64,000 nt of DNA from Puccinia triticina (Eukaryota > Basidiomycota > Pucciniomycetes > Pucciniales > Pucciniaceae). The notes under the pieces are model-generated. The model worked only from the letters and a program-made list of their open reading frames with translations, had not been told where the DNA came from and ran no database searches. Shown here in pieces: positions 44,878 to 55,116 of this stretch; position 1 is the stretch's first letter, and each line of letters begins with the position of its first letter. The stretch is taken from NCBI RefSeq assembly GCF_026914185.1, contig NC_070567.1, forward strand, positions 1,633,501-1,697,500, given 5' to 3'. The translations under genes and the position numbers were made by a program.

Positions 44878-46550
44878 ATGTCTGAGGTTCCTCCCCACTC
44901 TCCCAACCGCTCCGTCTACTCTATCTCTTCTGATCGATTGACTCCCAACCCTTTTGATGAGGATGGTGACTCTTTTACTTCTTTTGGATCTATCCATACC
45001 CCTCCTCGTTTGAGATCTGCGATCCGGCAAATATTTGATGGTAGCCTCCGTTGTACGTGTCTACCATTTATCCTACCCTGTTCTCAAGACCCAAAAGTCC
45101 CTAATTTTTTTTTTTTTTTTTTTGTCTTTGTTCCCCTCAGCTACAGGTGATGCCTCTTCTGACGTTGGTTCCTCCAACCCAGGCTCTCAGCACGAGCCCA
45201 TGTCAAATTTTGGTACGCATCCTACCACTGCTTCCTCTGGACTTGTGTCTGGCATCCTGCTCATTTTTATTTATTTTTAGTCCCACCATCAATCATTGAC
45301 GACAGCCTCCAGCCAGGTAAGTAGCTGAGCAAAAATCCTCTTCTAATCCGTATACACTAATGCTTGCTGCTCTCAGTCGCTTCCTGGCTAGGCGAAACAT
45401 TTGGCGAACGACGGGAACGCTTGATAGCGGCAGCTCGGCCATGTGACCAAAGGGCTATGTCCGCCGTTGCACTATCTGATCAGGACGGAGAGTACGAACT
45501 CGACGACTGTATGCTGCATTCCCTTCTGTTTGACTGTTACCTTATCCTTCCACTGCTGACGACAGCGCCCAACACTACCTTCTTTAAAAAGGTATTGATT
45601 CGCGCAAAGATACTCCTGACCCGGTGGAACCCATGGTTACAGTCAACACCACCGTCGCGACTGGACTAATCGAGGCTTATGAGCTAGGTATCCACCTTTT
45701 TTACAACGTTTTTCGTCCCCTGTTTGCTGACTGGTTCCTCCTCCCTCTCTTGCAGGTGATAAGGAACCATCCGAAGGCCCCTTTCAGCCAACCCTTGGAT
45801 ATAAATCCATGACTGAGCTTCCAAGCTCCTGCTCAAGTATCGACGACGACCCCAGCGATCCAACCTACCACCCATCCAAATCCCTTCGCAGAAGATCCAG
45901 GCCAAGATCCCGCCGAGCTCGCTTTTCCGGGCAAATTCAGGCTAAACCCAAGCCCCCTCAGGCCCGTCTTAGAGACGCGACGGGCCGCTTCGTGGCGGCG
46001 CGATCTGAAAGTAGGTTTACTCGTGATGCCAGTATAGTCTCCTTCCTGTTTGCTCTATCTGACCGTTTTCTTTTCTTCTTCTTCCTTTTTTTTTTTTCTG
46101 GTAGGAGTTTGCAAAGCTCCTGTTGAGGCTGCTCCCTCGTCGGAAGTCTTATTGCCGCGACCAAGCACCCCTTGCTTCTCCAATCACAGTGAACTCCAAC
46201 GGACCGCTCTAGAGACTGCTACCAATACGTTCCTCAACACTGTCCTCCGCTCTCCCAACAACAACAACCCCTTAACCTTTGAATTTCACGACCCCTTCCA
46301 AGCTCACTTCCGCCTCGCCTCGCCGCCTCCTCCTGCAATCGATCCTCTTCTGTTCCGCGCTCCTACCGTGAACCTGCCCCCGACCGATCCTCGCGTCCGG
46401 TTCCGGGCCGCTTTTCTCCAACTCCTTCAAGTCCTTGAACCTTTTCTCACTGGTTTCAGCCCCCTTCGCGACGAATGGGGAGCTATTGGTGAGATTACCA
46501 ATGCAATTTATGCCGCGGAAGACTGGTACATTAAATCTGTTTATTTCTAG
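44878..46550 (+). CDS. Seven-exon gene of unknown function, antisense inside element C
   Basis: Exons 44878-45040, 45147-45212, 45281-45316, 45377-45508, 45592-45687, 45756-46010 and 46105-46550 join into one 397-residue frame. Every intron is phase 1, with GT..AG ends and good pyrimidine tracts. The start of exon 5 is the least certain; an alternative acceptor at 45564 leads to an early stop. The protein starts MSEVPPHSPNRSVYS and is Ser/Pro/Asp-rich. Exon 6 encodes a strongly basic patch (RRRSRPRSRRARFSGQ), likely a nuclear-localisation or nucleic-acid-binding region. Exon 7 encodes the most ordered part (LQRTALETATNTFLNTVL; RFRAAFLQLLQVLEPFL). No family is recognised. It lies between gag-protease and pol of C on the opposite strand. 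Possible roles are regulator, capsid or envelope-like accessory, or captured host gene; none is shown. Confidence 0.65.
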
Positions 46551-46752
46551 TAAGTTCTATCTTATTTCTATACACACTCTACAACTTGCTAACTTAATAT
46601 ATTTCCCCCCTTTTTTTTATGCACCCTCTTCCAGTCCTGATGTGATGGAGCAGACTGGCGGATTCTGAAATTTAACTGGTACAGTAAAGGAATGGACAAC
46701 ACACAAAAAAAAAAAAATGAGTGGTTGATGCTACTGTCTCCAGTAGTCAACC

Positions 46753-46784
<32 letters not shown>

Positions 46785-46905
46785 TCTTTTCCTCTCTCCC
46801 TTAATAACACAGAAAGCTTGTTTCCTCCTCTGCCTATCTCTAACTCTAATCATATTCATAGAAATTCAAAGAAAGGAAAAAAAAACATTGCTTATTTGTT
46901 TTTTT
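46551..46905. other. 3' flank of the antisense gene
   Basis: Contains A/T homopolymers (T-run of about 26 at 46758-46783; A-run at 46704-46717). No coding sequence. It probably includes the shared terminator area between the convergent antisense gene and the minus-strand element C frame ending at 46908. Confidence 0.4.
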
Positions 46906-47174
46906 GTTTAACAAACATCTGCCCCCCCAAGAGTGGCAGGATAAAACTTGTGTTTCCTCCATTTATCTATTTTAGGCTTTTGACTAGAGACATGAGTCCT
47001 ATACCACTTCTTACCACCACCGGAATACAAGCTCTGTCGTGTTTTGCTACTGACAAAACCAAAACGTGAAGTCCAAGTGCCGTGCCTAACAAAAGCTTCC
47101 CCAGCTGAGAAGTTCAAAAGCTGCAAAAAATCCAGTGAGTTGGTGAACCCTCCTGGTAACTCCCGGAGCCATTC

Positions 47175-47439
47175 TGTAAGGGTTTCTCCCTTACTGAAAC
47201 AGAAGTCAAGCTAGATGCACATATGCATATGCATCTACATTGTAGGATCCACTATATAAGCTTGTAATACTCGACTGCTCTCATTCTCTCTTTTTCCCCA
47301 AGCTGGTCTTCACCTTGAGGTTCCCCTTTCCATCCCTTCTCACGACTCATTAGTGAAATATCATTCTTTTATATAGACTCCTGGCCTTTGGCCCTCCGTC
47401 CCACCGACCCTTCCAGTGAGGGTTCACTGAACCCTTACA
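47175..47439 (+). repeat. 5' LTR of element D (265 bp)
   Basis: Starts with a hairpin (GTAAGGG TTTCT CCCTTAC), contains a TATATAAG box at about 47252 and ends TGAACCCTTACA. Confidence 0.93.
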
Positions 47440-49093
47440 CTTTTTTTTTCTATATAAAGATCAATTTTTCACTCGATCTCCTTCCTTCCTTACTTCCATC
47501 AGCCTTTCCAAGCCCGCAACGCCACTGGAAGCTCCGAATTGTCTTTGAAACATCATCGTGGTCTTTGGAAAATCTTCATTGTCAACCGCCTCATCCTTGT
47601 TGGACTCGGAGGCTCTTCATCATTGGGACAACCTCATCCTCGCTGGACTCGGAGGCATTCATTTCAGAATAGCCTCATCCTTGTAGGACTCGGAGGCTCC
47701 TCATTTTCGGAACAGCTTCATCCTTGTGGACTCGGAGACGCTTCATCAATTGAACGGACACATCCCTGACCAACAACTCGAACTCAATCTCGCCAGTCAT
47801 CGATCTCTTGGCCCTTTGCCTGGATCCCTTCCACACCCTTGGCCCCTTGGACTCTTTCTCGATCTCTTGGACGCCCTTCCTCATCCGCCAACGCCCATCT
47901 GCCCCGCACCAGCCGCCACCATCCACGCCCTCTTCGTCGTCCTCTTTCCCCGCCCCGCTGCTCCTCTTTCTTCCGCCGCCGACATCAACTTCAGGCCAGC
48001 CTCAACCTCGCCTTGTGGTGGCCACATCGCTCCCTTGCCAGCCTCGACACGTTTTCCTCCGAAGGACCAGACAACAAATCGGTCGCCGGCCTCTCTGCTC
48101 TCTTGTCTCGATCCCAAAGGACCAACAACCCGAAGGTCACCAACTCGCCTCGAACTCGTCCTTTCTTCTTCAGAGGGGTCAATGGGGTCCCTCTGAGAAG
48201 AAAGGCTCCACACCCCGGACAACCCGAGAGCCGCGGAAGGTCCTCAACCTCTGATGCCTCCTGCGACTTGCTCTCCTCCGCCGCCTCCTCCGCCGGTCCC
48301 TCCTCGTCCTCCTCAACACCTCCATAGATCGTTCGGATCTATCGCCTCCCTCGCACGACCACGTTCTCATAGACCACACGGGTCTATTGTCCTCGTCACA
48401 TAGGCCACACGGGTCTATCTCCCTTAGCTACATAGTACATTCGGCACTATTGATCACTCAACGACACCCATCACCCTCACTCTCTCTCCATCGCCTTCGC
48501 CATCCTTACCACTGCCACTCCAAATCCGAACCCTCTCGACAGGACAATCGAACAATCGCCCCGGCCTTCCCTTTTTTTATGCTCTTGGCTCGCCCCCCTC
48601 GTCACCTGCCTCGTTGTTCCTCGTCACTGGGCAGGCTCTGCGCCTCTGTTCATCGTCTCCACCCCTCGACATTGCTTGTAGCCCCTCTTCATCGTCTCAG
48701 GCCGCTCGTCGTCGCCTCTGGTCCCTCATCATTGCACCTAGCCCTCTCTAGTCTACCTCAAGATCATTGCCCCTGCCTTTTAACAGCACTCCCTCCTGCC
48801 CAGCCTCTATCAAGTAAAACAAGTCTGAAAAGCTTTGGCATCAACATCCTCCACCCACCATCCTGCAAGCGAATCTTAACAGGGATGTCCCTTCGACTCG
48901 ACAAACAATTCTCGGTTCCTCGCTATTGACCCTCGAACAAATCCTTTGCGAACGGACAATCCTTCAGGTTGAGAGCATGATGGACTCGGGGTGGAATTGA
49001 AGAAATCGGATTCCTCTTAAGATGAAGTTTTATTGATTTATAGCTGGTGTAACTGGGTTGTTTTTTCTCTTCTTTTTTTATAGGAGGGGAGAC

Positions 49094-49358
49094 TGTAAGG
49101 GTTTCTCCCTTACTGAAACAGAAGTCAAGCTAGATGCACATATGCATATGCATCTACATTGTAGGATCCACTATATAAGCTTGTAATACTCGACTGCTCT
49201 CATTCTCTCTTTTTCCCCAAGCTGGTCTTCACCTCGAGGTTCCCCTTTCCATCCCTTCTCACGACTCATTAGTGAAATATCATTCTTTTATATAGACTCC
49301 TGGCCTTTGGCCCTCCGCCCCACCGACCCTTCCAGTGAGGGTTCACTGAACCCTTACA
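49094..49358 (+). repeat. 3' LTR of element D (265 bp)
   Basis: Same length as the 5' LTR, with about two substitutions. Followed by the CATTC target duplication. Confidence 0.93.
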
Positions 49359-49834
49359 CATTCTTGCCCCTTTCTTCCCCTCTTTGGCCTGTTTCTTTCG
49401 TCAAAAACATCCCTGAACCGGCGGGGAATATAGTGCTCAATCCAGTACCACTCCAAACCCAGTTCTATGGTATCTCTGTGGGGTTCTGATGCCCATGCTA
49501 CTTCTGCCTCTGCAAGTTGTAAATCTGTGCGCCTTTGTTCATCCTCTGTGAGACTAGCAGCGCCCATCTCATTGGCCCAATTTACTGGTTCTGACAGGTA
49601 AACTCTCCATGGGTCTTCCTTTGTTATATTTTGATCAGGAATGGAGCTACATGGTATATCTGTTTGATGTGGGCTTTCTTCCTCCCTAATTTGATTTAAA
49701 GGGTTTTGAAGACGTTCCAAATCTTCCAGCTGCTCCCAGTCAATTACAGGGATATTTTCTTCTTTTTTGTTTAGCATATTCTTTCCAAGCTGTCCCAAAA
49801 AATCCCAATCAACCACTTGAAAGGAACAATTCTG

Positions 49835-52324
49835 TCAAAGCTTAGGAGGTTCCTTGTGCCAGCCTGGTGTGCTGGGTAAGCAGATAGGTATGCACATTCT
49901 TCTACCTTCTGAGTCAGGGAAACTCAAGACCTCCCCCTTCTGATTGGACAACTCTAATCTTATGTTATGATCTGCCAGGAATGGACGACCCAGGACTGTG
50001 TGGACGGAACCTCTGACAACAAAAAAATTGGCCAAATAGATGTAGCCAGGAAGCACGCTAACTGGTATATTTTCTGCTAATCCAACAATTGGTGTAAAAT
50101 GGCCTCCAATCCCTCTAAGACGCATAAAAATCTCTGTTGTTACTAATCCTAACTGATCTGCCAGAGTGTCTGGGATGATGTTCATTTCTGCACCTGTATC
50201 AACTAAGGTCCTGATTTTCCTTTTGTTGATGGTCATATCTACCATCCCAACAGGGCAAGTGTAATTGAGACATGTGTTTTCTTCCTCTTTGGGTTCAATT
50301 CCAATAGAACAATTCAATTGACCATTGTTTACTTCTTTCCCGGTTGTTTCAGATTCTGGTTGGGATTCCTGTAGACCCTTCAGGAAATGTGGAGCAATCT
50401 TTATGATTTCCTCTAACGTGAGTGTATATGTCTGCTTATAAAATTTGTTGCGTATGGTTTTGTCTAGTTTGCTGGTTAACTCCTCCTTCCTTCCTTGAGG
50501 TGTATCACTAGATTGTCTACCCTTTTCGAATGCAGATGGCTTATGCTGCGCTGCCTCTTCCTCTGCATTTTCTTCCTCCTCCAGCCAGGATCCTGGAAAG
50601 CTCTTTCTTCTAATGGGGGCTTCCAATGCTTCCTGATTGGGTGGTGGAGTCTTGCTGGTTGACTCTTGATTTTTGGTAGGTAATGGTTGACTGTTTGGTG
50701 GGTTGTTCTTCTCCTGAATCCTTTGTGATTTTCTGAGCCCAAATCCAATGTTGTTTTGTAGCTCTTCCTCATCAATGTGCATTTGTGGTGGAACCCAAGA
50801 TCCCCACTCTTCTAACTCTATTACCGCAGATGTTGGTCCCTGGTTTTCTTTAGAGGGAGAACGTCCAGTATCTGGCTCCTCATGGAATTTCTGCACCATC
50901 TGCCGTACCGAAGAGTTGTTTTCTACTACAATGGGCTGCCTATTTGGATAGTAGTAAACCCCTTGATATCTGAACACCCTTCTAGTTTGTATGTCCTGGT
51001 TGTATGATTCACACTCAGATAAAGTGTGTCTCTCTTTACAGTAGTAGCACTCTAATGGTGTAAAACGGGGCCGTGTGTCTGAGAATCCTGGTCTTGATTC
51101 TGAAAATCCGGGTGATGAAGGCCTGCTAAAATGAGGAGGTGCAGCTCTAGTCTGGTATTCTAGTGCATTGGTGAGCTTCTTTACTTTCTCTTTCAACTCC
51201 TCTGTCTCAGTAGGATCTTGAATTGCAACCTTCTTTTTGGGCAATTCTTTAGTAGCTGATGTGGCCTCATCATCATCAAAATCAATGATTATTAGAGCCA
51301 TGTCAACATATTTCTTTAAAGTATCTAGTTCTGGAATGATATTACGCCCATCTATGGTTTTCTTGAGCTCCTTGGCGTGAGCTAACTCTTTGGTGACTTC
51401 TTTCTTTAGCTCAGGGGAAAGAGCCCTCCAAAGAGGATTCCCGCTTTCTGGGTTCAAGTGACTGTATCCCATTCGAGCAAAATAATCTGTCATTTCTTCA
51501 AGCTCACCAACAAACTTTTTGTATTCAACTCTAGTTTTAATACCCTGACTTTCTTGAGCCTTCTGGATCAACTGTGGTATGGCATCCTCCCTATATTTCC
51601 TGAATGGAATAGCCCTTCCCCATTTCCTAATCATCTGTTTCTTTAGAAGCTCCCAATCGCCCGTCTCGTGTCCTTCCATCTGCTCCAAAGCTTCACTTAT
51701 CTTCTTATTATTAATGATGAGTGGCAGTTGAAATGCAAGATCAATTGCACCAGCGCCTTGAATAGAAGCAACTTTCTCTACCCTCTGTATAAATGTTTCT
51801 ACTTCTGTACCGTCAAAGTGAAGGTTTGTCTTTTTTACGTCTAGTATGACTCCTTTACGCTCGTCTGGCAAGGTGATTTTAGTACGGGGCCGGGCCTGAC
51901 TTGATTCTGGTGATGGACCTCCTGCTGTAGGTAATGGCCCTGGGGACATTAAGAATGTTTCATCTCCTGCTCCAATAGTTGTGTCTAATCCTTGTGCCCT
52001 ATCTGCGTAAGGGGTTGACATGGCAAATCTTAAGGCAGTCCGTTGTGCTGGGGCTGGTGTATTTTTAGGTGTGTGAAGTAAGGCCTGCATTCTTTCTCGT
52101 TCCTTGCGCATTTCCCTCATTTCCTGCATCATTTCTTCCAGCGAAGCTTGTAGCTGAGAAATCTCCTCTTCTTTGTCCTTGAGAGTCACTTCTGGGTTGT
52201 TACTTGATTCAGCCATTGTGTTGTTTCCTTGTAGCACACTTGCTAAGGTCTTGTGGATGTCCTTGTCGCCTCGGGGGACCGCGTCAATGTATTCGCTGAC
52301 AAATTCTCTTTCCTGTTCCGACAA
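49835..52324 (-). CDS. Element C gag-protease
   Basis: An 829-residue frame. The N-terminus has a coiled coil (about residues 48-90, Glu/Met/Arg-rich), then a retrotransposon gag domain (about 180-350). A CCHC-type knuckle YYCKERHTLSEC lies near 425, a charged linker follows, and an aspartic protease with LVDTGAEMNIIPD lies near 700 with the partner motif VLGRPFLADHNI near 770. The frame closes with a TGA followed by C, after which the same frame stays open, so readthrough could extend it. No internal lesion seen. Confidence 0.88.
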   Translation of the reverse strand: MSEQEREFVSEYIDAVPRGDKDIHKTLASVLQGNNTMAESSNNPEVTLKDKEEEISQLQASLEEMMQEMREMRKERERMQALLHTPKNTPAPAQRTALRFAMSTPYADRAQGLDTTIGAGDETFLMSPGPLPTAGGPSPESSQARPRTKITLPDERKGVILDVKKTNLHFDGTEVETFIQRVEKVASIQGAGAIDLAFQLPLIINNKKISEALEQMEGHETGDWELLKKQMIRKWGRAIPFRKYREDAIPQLIQKAQESQGIKTRVEYKKFVGELEEMTDYFARMGYSHLNPESGNPLWRALSPELKKEVTKELAHAKELKKTIDGRNIIPELDTLKKYVDMALIIIDFDDDEATSATKELPKKKVAIQDPTETEELKEKVKKLTNALEYQTRAAPPHFSRPSSPGFSESRPGFSDTRPRFTPLECYYCKERHTLSECESYNQDIQTRRVFRYQGVYYYPNRQPIVVENNSSVRQMVQKFHEEPDTGRSPSKENQGPTSAVIELEEWGSWVPPQMHIDEEELQNNIGFGLRKSQRIQEKNNPPNSQPLPTKNQESTSKTPPPNQEALEAPIRRKSFPGSWLEEEENAEEEAAQHKPSAFEKGRQSSDTPQGRKEELTSKLDKTIRNKFYKQTYTLTLEEIIKIAPHFLKGLQESQPESETTGKEVNNGQLNCSIGIEPKEEENTCLNYTCPVGMVDMTINKRKIRTLVDTGAEMNIIPDTLADQLGLVTTEIFMRLRGIGGHFTPIVGLAENIPVSVLPGYIYLANFFVVRGSVHTVLGRPFLADHNIRLELSNQKGEVLSFPDSEGRRMCIPICLPSTPGWHKEPPKL

Positions 52325-52467
52325 GCCAAGGTTGTGCCAAATCCTCTCCTCGTCTTGGTTTCCGTCTGTATTGTTATCAACTGTTTATTGATTTCGTGTT
52401 GCTGATAAATCTTTTTTTTTTTTATCGTTGATCTTCTGAATTTGTAGGCCACTGTTGGGACACCAGA

Positions 52468-53640
52468 TGTGAGAACTCCTTTTGGGACGGGTGGCAGTTC
52501 TGCGAGGGGGAAATAGCAGTTATAATATTTCAAGTATGTATGAAGCTTTTACAACTGTTACGGGTGGTTTGAAAGACCTGCCCCTCTATAATACTACACA
52601 AGAGTTATCACAACACATTTATTTTTATTGTTGTGGCAAACTAATGATAGAGATAACTATATGTAGCAGTCTCTAATCAAACCTAGATCAAACTTGAATT
52701 CAGCGGAAATGTTGAGTGGATACGGGGAAATGGAGTTGGTGGTGGAAATCAGTAGGAACGTAAGATATGTTTTATATGGTTTATATGTTTATTGAGTGAG
52801 AGAAGTATGTGCTGAGATATAGAATGTTGCAAAAAAAAAGACTAATGGAAGATGTGAACTATTCAAAGTGTCTTTTGCCCTCCTCCTTAACCTTCAGTTA
52901 AGAGTACAATGGGTTAAGATCACTTTGACTTGTTAAGAGCACAAGTGGTGATGCTTGCTACTTGACTACTTATATATCCTCTGAGGTATGAAAGATGTTG
53001 ATGGGCAACTTGATTGAGATCACACTAGTGGATTTATGTTGATTTTAGCTTGTAGCTTCTGAGTGAGATGTGTGTTCTGATTAGGATTGCCTGAGTGGCA
53101 TCCCCCACTGAGGAGGGAAGACATGCTCCTTATATAGTAAAATGTGAGGGATTTTTGCTGGTGGGGAAGTCAGTTGAGGGATTTATGCTGGTGTGACTTC
53201 TCCTGTGAGGGATTTTTGCTGCATGGAAGCTTCCATTGAGGGATTTTTGCTGCATGGAAGCTTCCGTTGAGGGAATTTAGCTAGTGAGCCTTCTGATAAA
53301 CGTGTGATCCAACATGTGACTGATGATGTCATGCAAACATACAGGGGTACGTGTGTGCACCTGTATAAACTACACCCTAACTATGTACTTGTACCTGATT
53401 CTATACTATGTACTACCAAATATAATTCTATAGTATTTAATTGAGTTATGTCACAAACAGTTTAATCCAAATAACTTTTGACTGAGTGGAGCTAGCCTAG
53501 TGGTTCAAGTGAGTGACTAGGGTTTAAATGACCTGTAGAATCTAATCATGCAATAATACATCCAAGAATATGCCTCCTTCTCATACAGTGAACCAAGACT
53601 TTATGCAATTTGATACTTGAAACAGATTTGGCACACCACA
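52468..53640 (-). repeat. 5' LTR of element C (1173 bp)
   Basis: Promoter-bearing LTR of the minus-strand element. It carries the same TGAGGGATTTTTGCTG repeats (53137-53282) and tRNA-like patch (about 53493-53534) as the 3' copy. Confidence 0.94.
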
Positions 53641-53644
53641 ACGT

Positions 53645-54930
53645 CAGCCATGATTCTGTTCCAGAATAACATAGCTACCTCCATAGCGGTATCATCTTTG
53701 TGATGTGGTATAAACCTGGCTCTCTTGGAAAATCTATCTACTACCACTAGGACGGAGTTATAAGAGAAGGCTCCTCCCGGTGGTAGTCCTGTCACAAAGT
53801 CCATGTTAATGATTTCCCACCTAGTTTTGGGTTCTGCTATGGTCTGCAATAGTCCAAATAGTTTACCAGTCTGTTTATTGGCTTTTTGGCATGTTTCACA
53901 GGATTTAACATATGCTTTAGTTTGAATTTTCCAATCAACCCACCAGGCTGTCTGTTTGATCCTTTCCAAGGTTCTATCCTCAGAGAAGTGACCTGCGCCA
54001 GCATTGTCATGGCATTCATACAACATATTTTTAATGTGATTTTCTTTACTCAGGACTATCACACTGGAATGTCTATGTCTAAAGTATATTATGCCATCTA
54101 ACAGGGTAAACTGTCCTGCTTTGTATGGGGTCAATAGGTATTCTGGTAAGCTAGCAATCAATTCTGGAGCACTGTTTTCATTATCCAGGACATTGATCAA
54201 CTTGAGAAGTTCCAAATCTTCACTATAGCTGATTCTGACTTCTTCAAAGAATGCATCGTCAATGTCACATACATGGATGCCCAAAATGGGGAATACATCC
54301 TCATCCTCCGGATCATAGGCAGGATTATCTGGCGTATTAGGCAAAGCCCACCTACTCAGTCCATCGGCATTAGTATGCTTAGCGCCAGCCCTATGGATAA
54401 TGGTCATATGTCCTCTGTACTGTTGTATTGCAATTGACCACCTTAGCATGTGACGGTTAGGCGTCTTCATGTTCATTAAAGTCCGCACTGCTATACAATC
54501 TGTAACTACAATGATTTTACAACCTTCCAGGTAATAGTGTAGTTTCTCCAAGGCCCATACAAGACATAAACATTCCATTTGGCTGGCTCCACATCTCATT
54601 TCTGTTTTCCGGACTTGTCTAGAAATCAACAGAACAGGTTTTTCTACCGGAATTCCATCAATTATGAATTCCTGATGTAAAGCCGCTCCTATACCTTCAA
54701 AGCAAGCATCTATGTACAGTATAAATGGCAAAGAGTAGTCTGGTTGCGCCATTACGGGAGCTGTAGTAATGAGCCTCTTTAGTTGCTCATATTGCTCTAC
54801 TCTCCCGTACGTCATCTCAAAGAAGACATCTTTGCTACATAGCTCGTATAGACTTTTTGAGATGTTTGCAAATTTAGGGATATGCTGTCTGTAGTAACTA
54901 CAAAATCCCAGAAATGACTGCATTTCTGTC
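53645..54930 (-). pseudogene. Element B RT end, RNase H and integrase N-part
   Basis: Starts at [15 protein letters not shown] right after the MITE. RNase H begins ILYIDACFEG; the integrase zinc site is HDNAGAGHFSEDR..CETCQKANK; the core's first Asp lies in NMDFVTGLPPGG. The frame is cut at RIMADV by element C and resumes at 38833. Confidence 0.87.
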
Positions 54931-55116
54931 ATTTATGGTGTTCAAAGTTGGTTTGCATAATTTTATGCATGCATAAATCATAAAATCATAAAAATATTTT
55001 GGTGAGGAAATTTTGTATCACATAATCAGACAGTCATATCCCCTGCAAAAAAGATTTTATGATTTTATGATTTATGCATGCATAAAATTATGCAAACCAA
55101 CTTTGAACACCATAAT
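54931..55116. mobile_element. MITE copy 2, inserted in element B reverse transcriptase
   Basis: A 186-bp element with long inverted arms of more than 50 bp starting ATTTATGGTGTTCAAAGTTG. TGTC is present on both sides (54927-54930, 55117-55120), consistent with a 4-bp target duplication. Taking out the element and one TGTC rejoins the RT frame without a shift, so the insertion point is exact. Family shared with 31960-32125 and 58150-58346. Confidence 0.85.

Larger units (their letters stand above)
47175..49358 (+). mobile_element. Element D: non-autonomous LTR retrotransposon (TRIM/LARD-like)
   Basis: A 2184-bp plus-strand element with 265-bp LTRs (47175-47439, 49094-49358) starting TGTAAGGG and ending CCCTTACA, flanked by the 5-bp target duplication CATTC (47170-47174, 49359-49363). 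The LTRs differ at about two bases (T/C in CCTTGAGG versus CCTCGAGG; GTCCC versus GCCCC). A purine tract AGGAGGGGAGAC precedes the 3' LTR, giving plus orientation. The interior (47440-49093) has no gag or pol domain; its start holds four copies of a unit of about 40 bp containing GGACTCGGAGG (about 47590-47740). Transposition must use proteins from another element. Confidence 0.92.
46908..49834 (-). pseudogene. Extra polyprotein segment of element C, split by element D
   Basis: In frame with gag-protease directly after its TGA (next base C, a leaky context). Reads from about 49834 to 49360, is interrupted by element D, and resumes at 47169 to a TAA at 46908, about 245 residues in all. The N-part is acidic (EEENIPVIDWEQLEDLERL); the C-part is basic (GGGKKWYRTHVSS). 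No domain is recognised. Removing D with one CATTC copy leaves the frame open through the junction, so the segment was coding before D inserted. Confidence 0.6.
38838..53640 (-). mobile_element. Element C: giant Ty3/gypsy element with an antisense accessory gene
   Basis: A minus-strand element of 14.8 kb (12.6 kb without nested D). LTRs 38838-40010 and 52468-53640, both 1173 bp, start TGTGAGAACTCC, end GCACACCACA and differ at only about four bases. It is flanked by the 4-bp target duplication ACGT (38834-38837, 53641-53644) inside the element B integrase. A primer-site candidate starts TGGTGTCCCAACAGTGGCC (about 52465 downward); the polypurine tract is TTGGGGGTGGA (complement of 40011-40021). 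Content in element order: gag-protease, an extra in-frame region, a 3.2-kb segment holding a plus-strand spliced gene, then RT-RNase H-integrase. Single stops at 49835 and 41453 and the D insertion break the polyprotein. Confidence 0.93.

Noticed and set aside
47726..48929. Open frames inside element D as a possible protein
   Set aside because: They are Pro/Ser/Leu-rich, overlap in all three frames and show no gag or pol motif; more likely open by composition.
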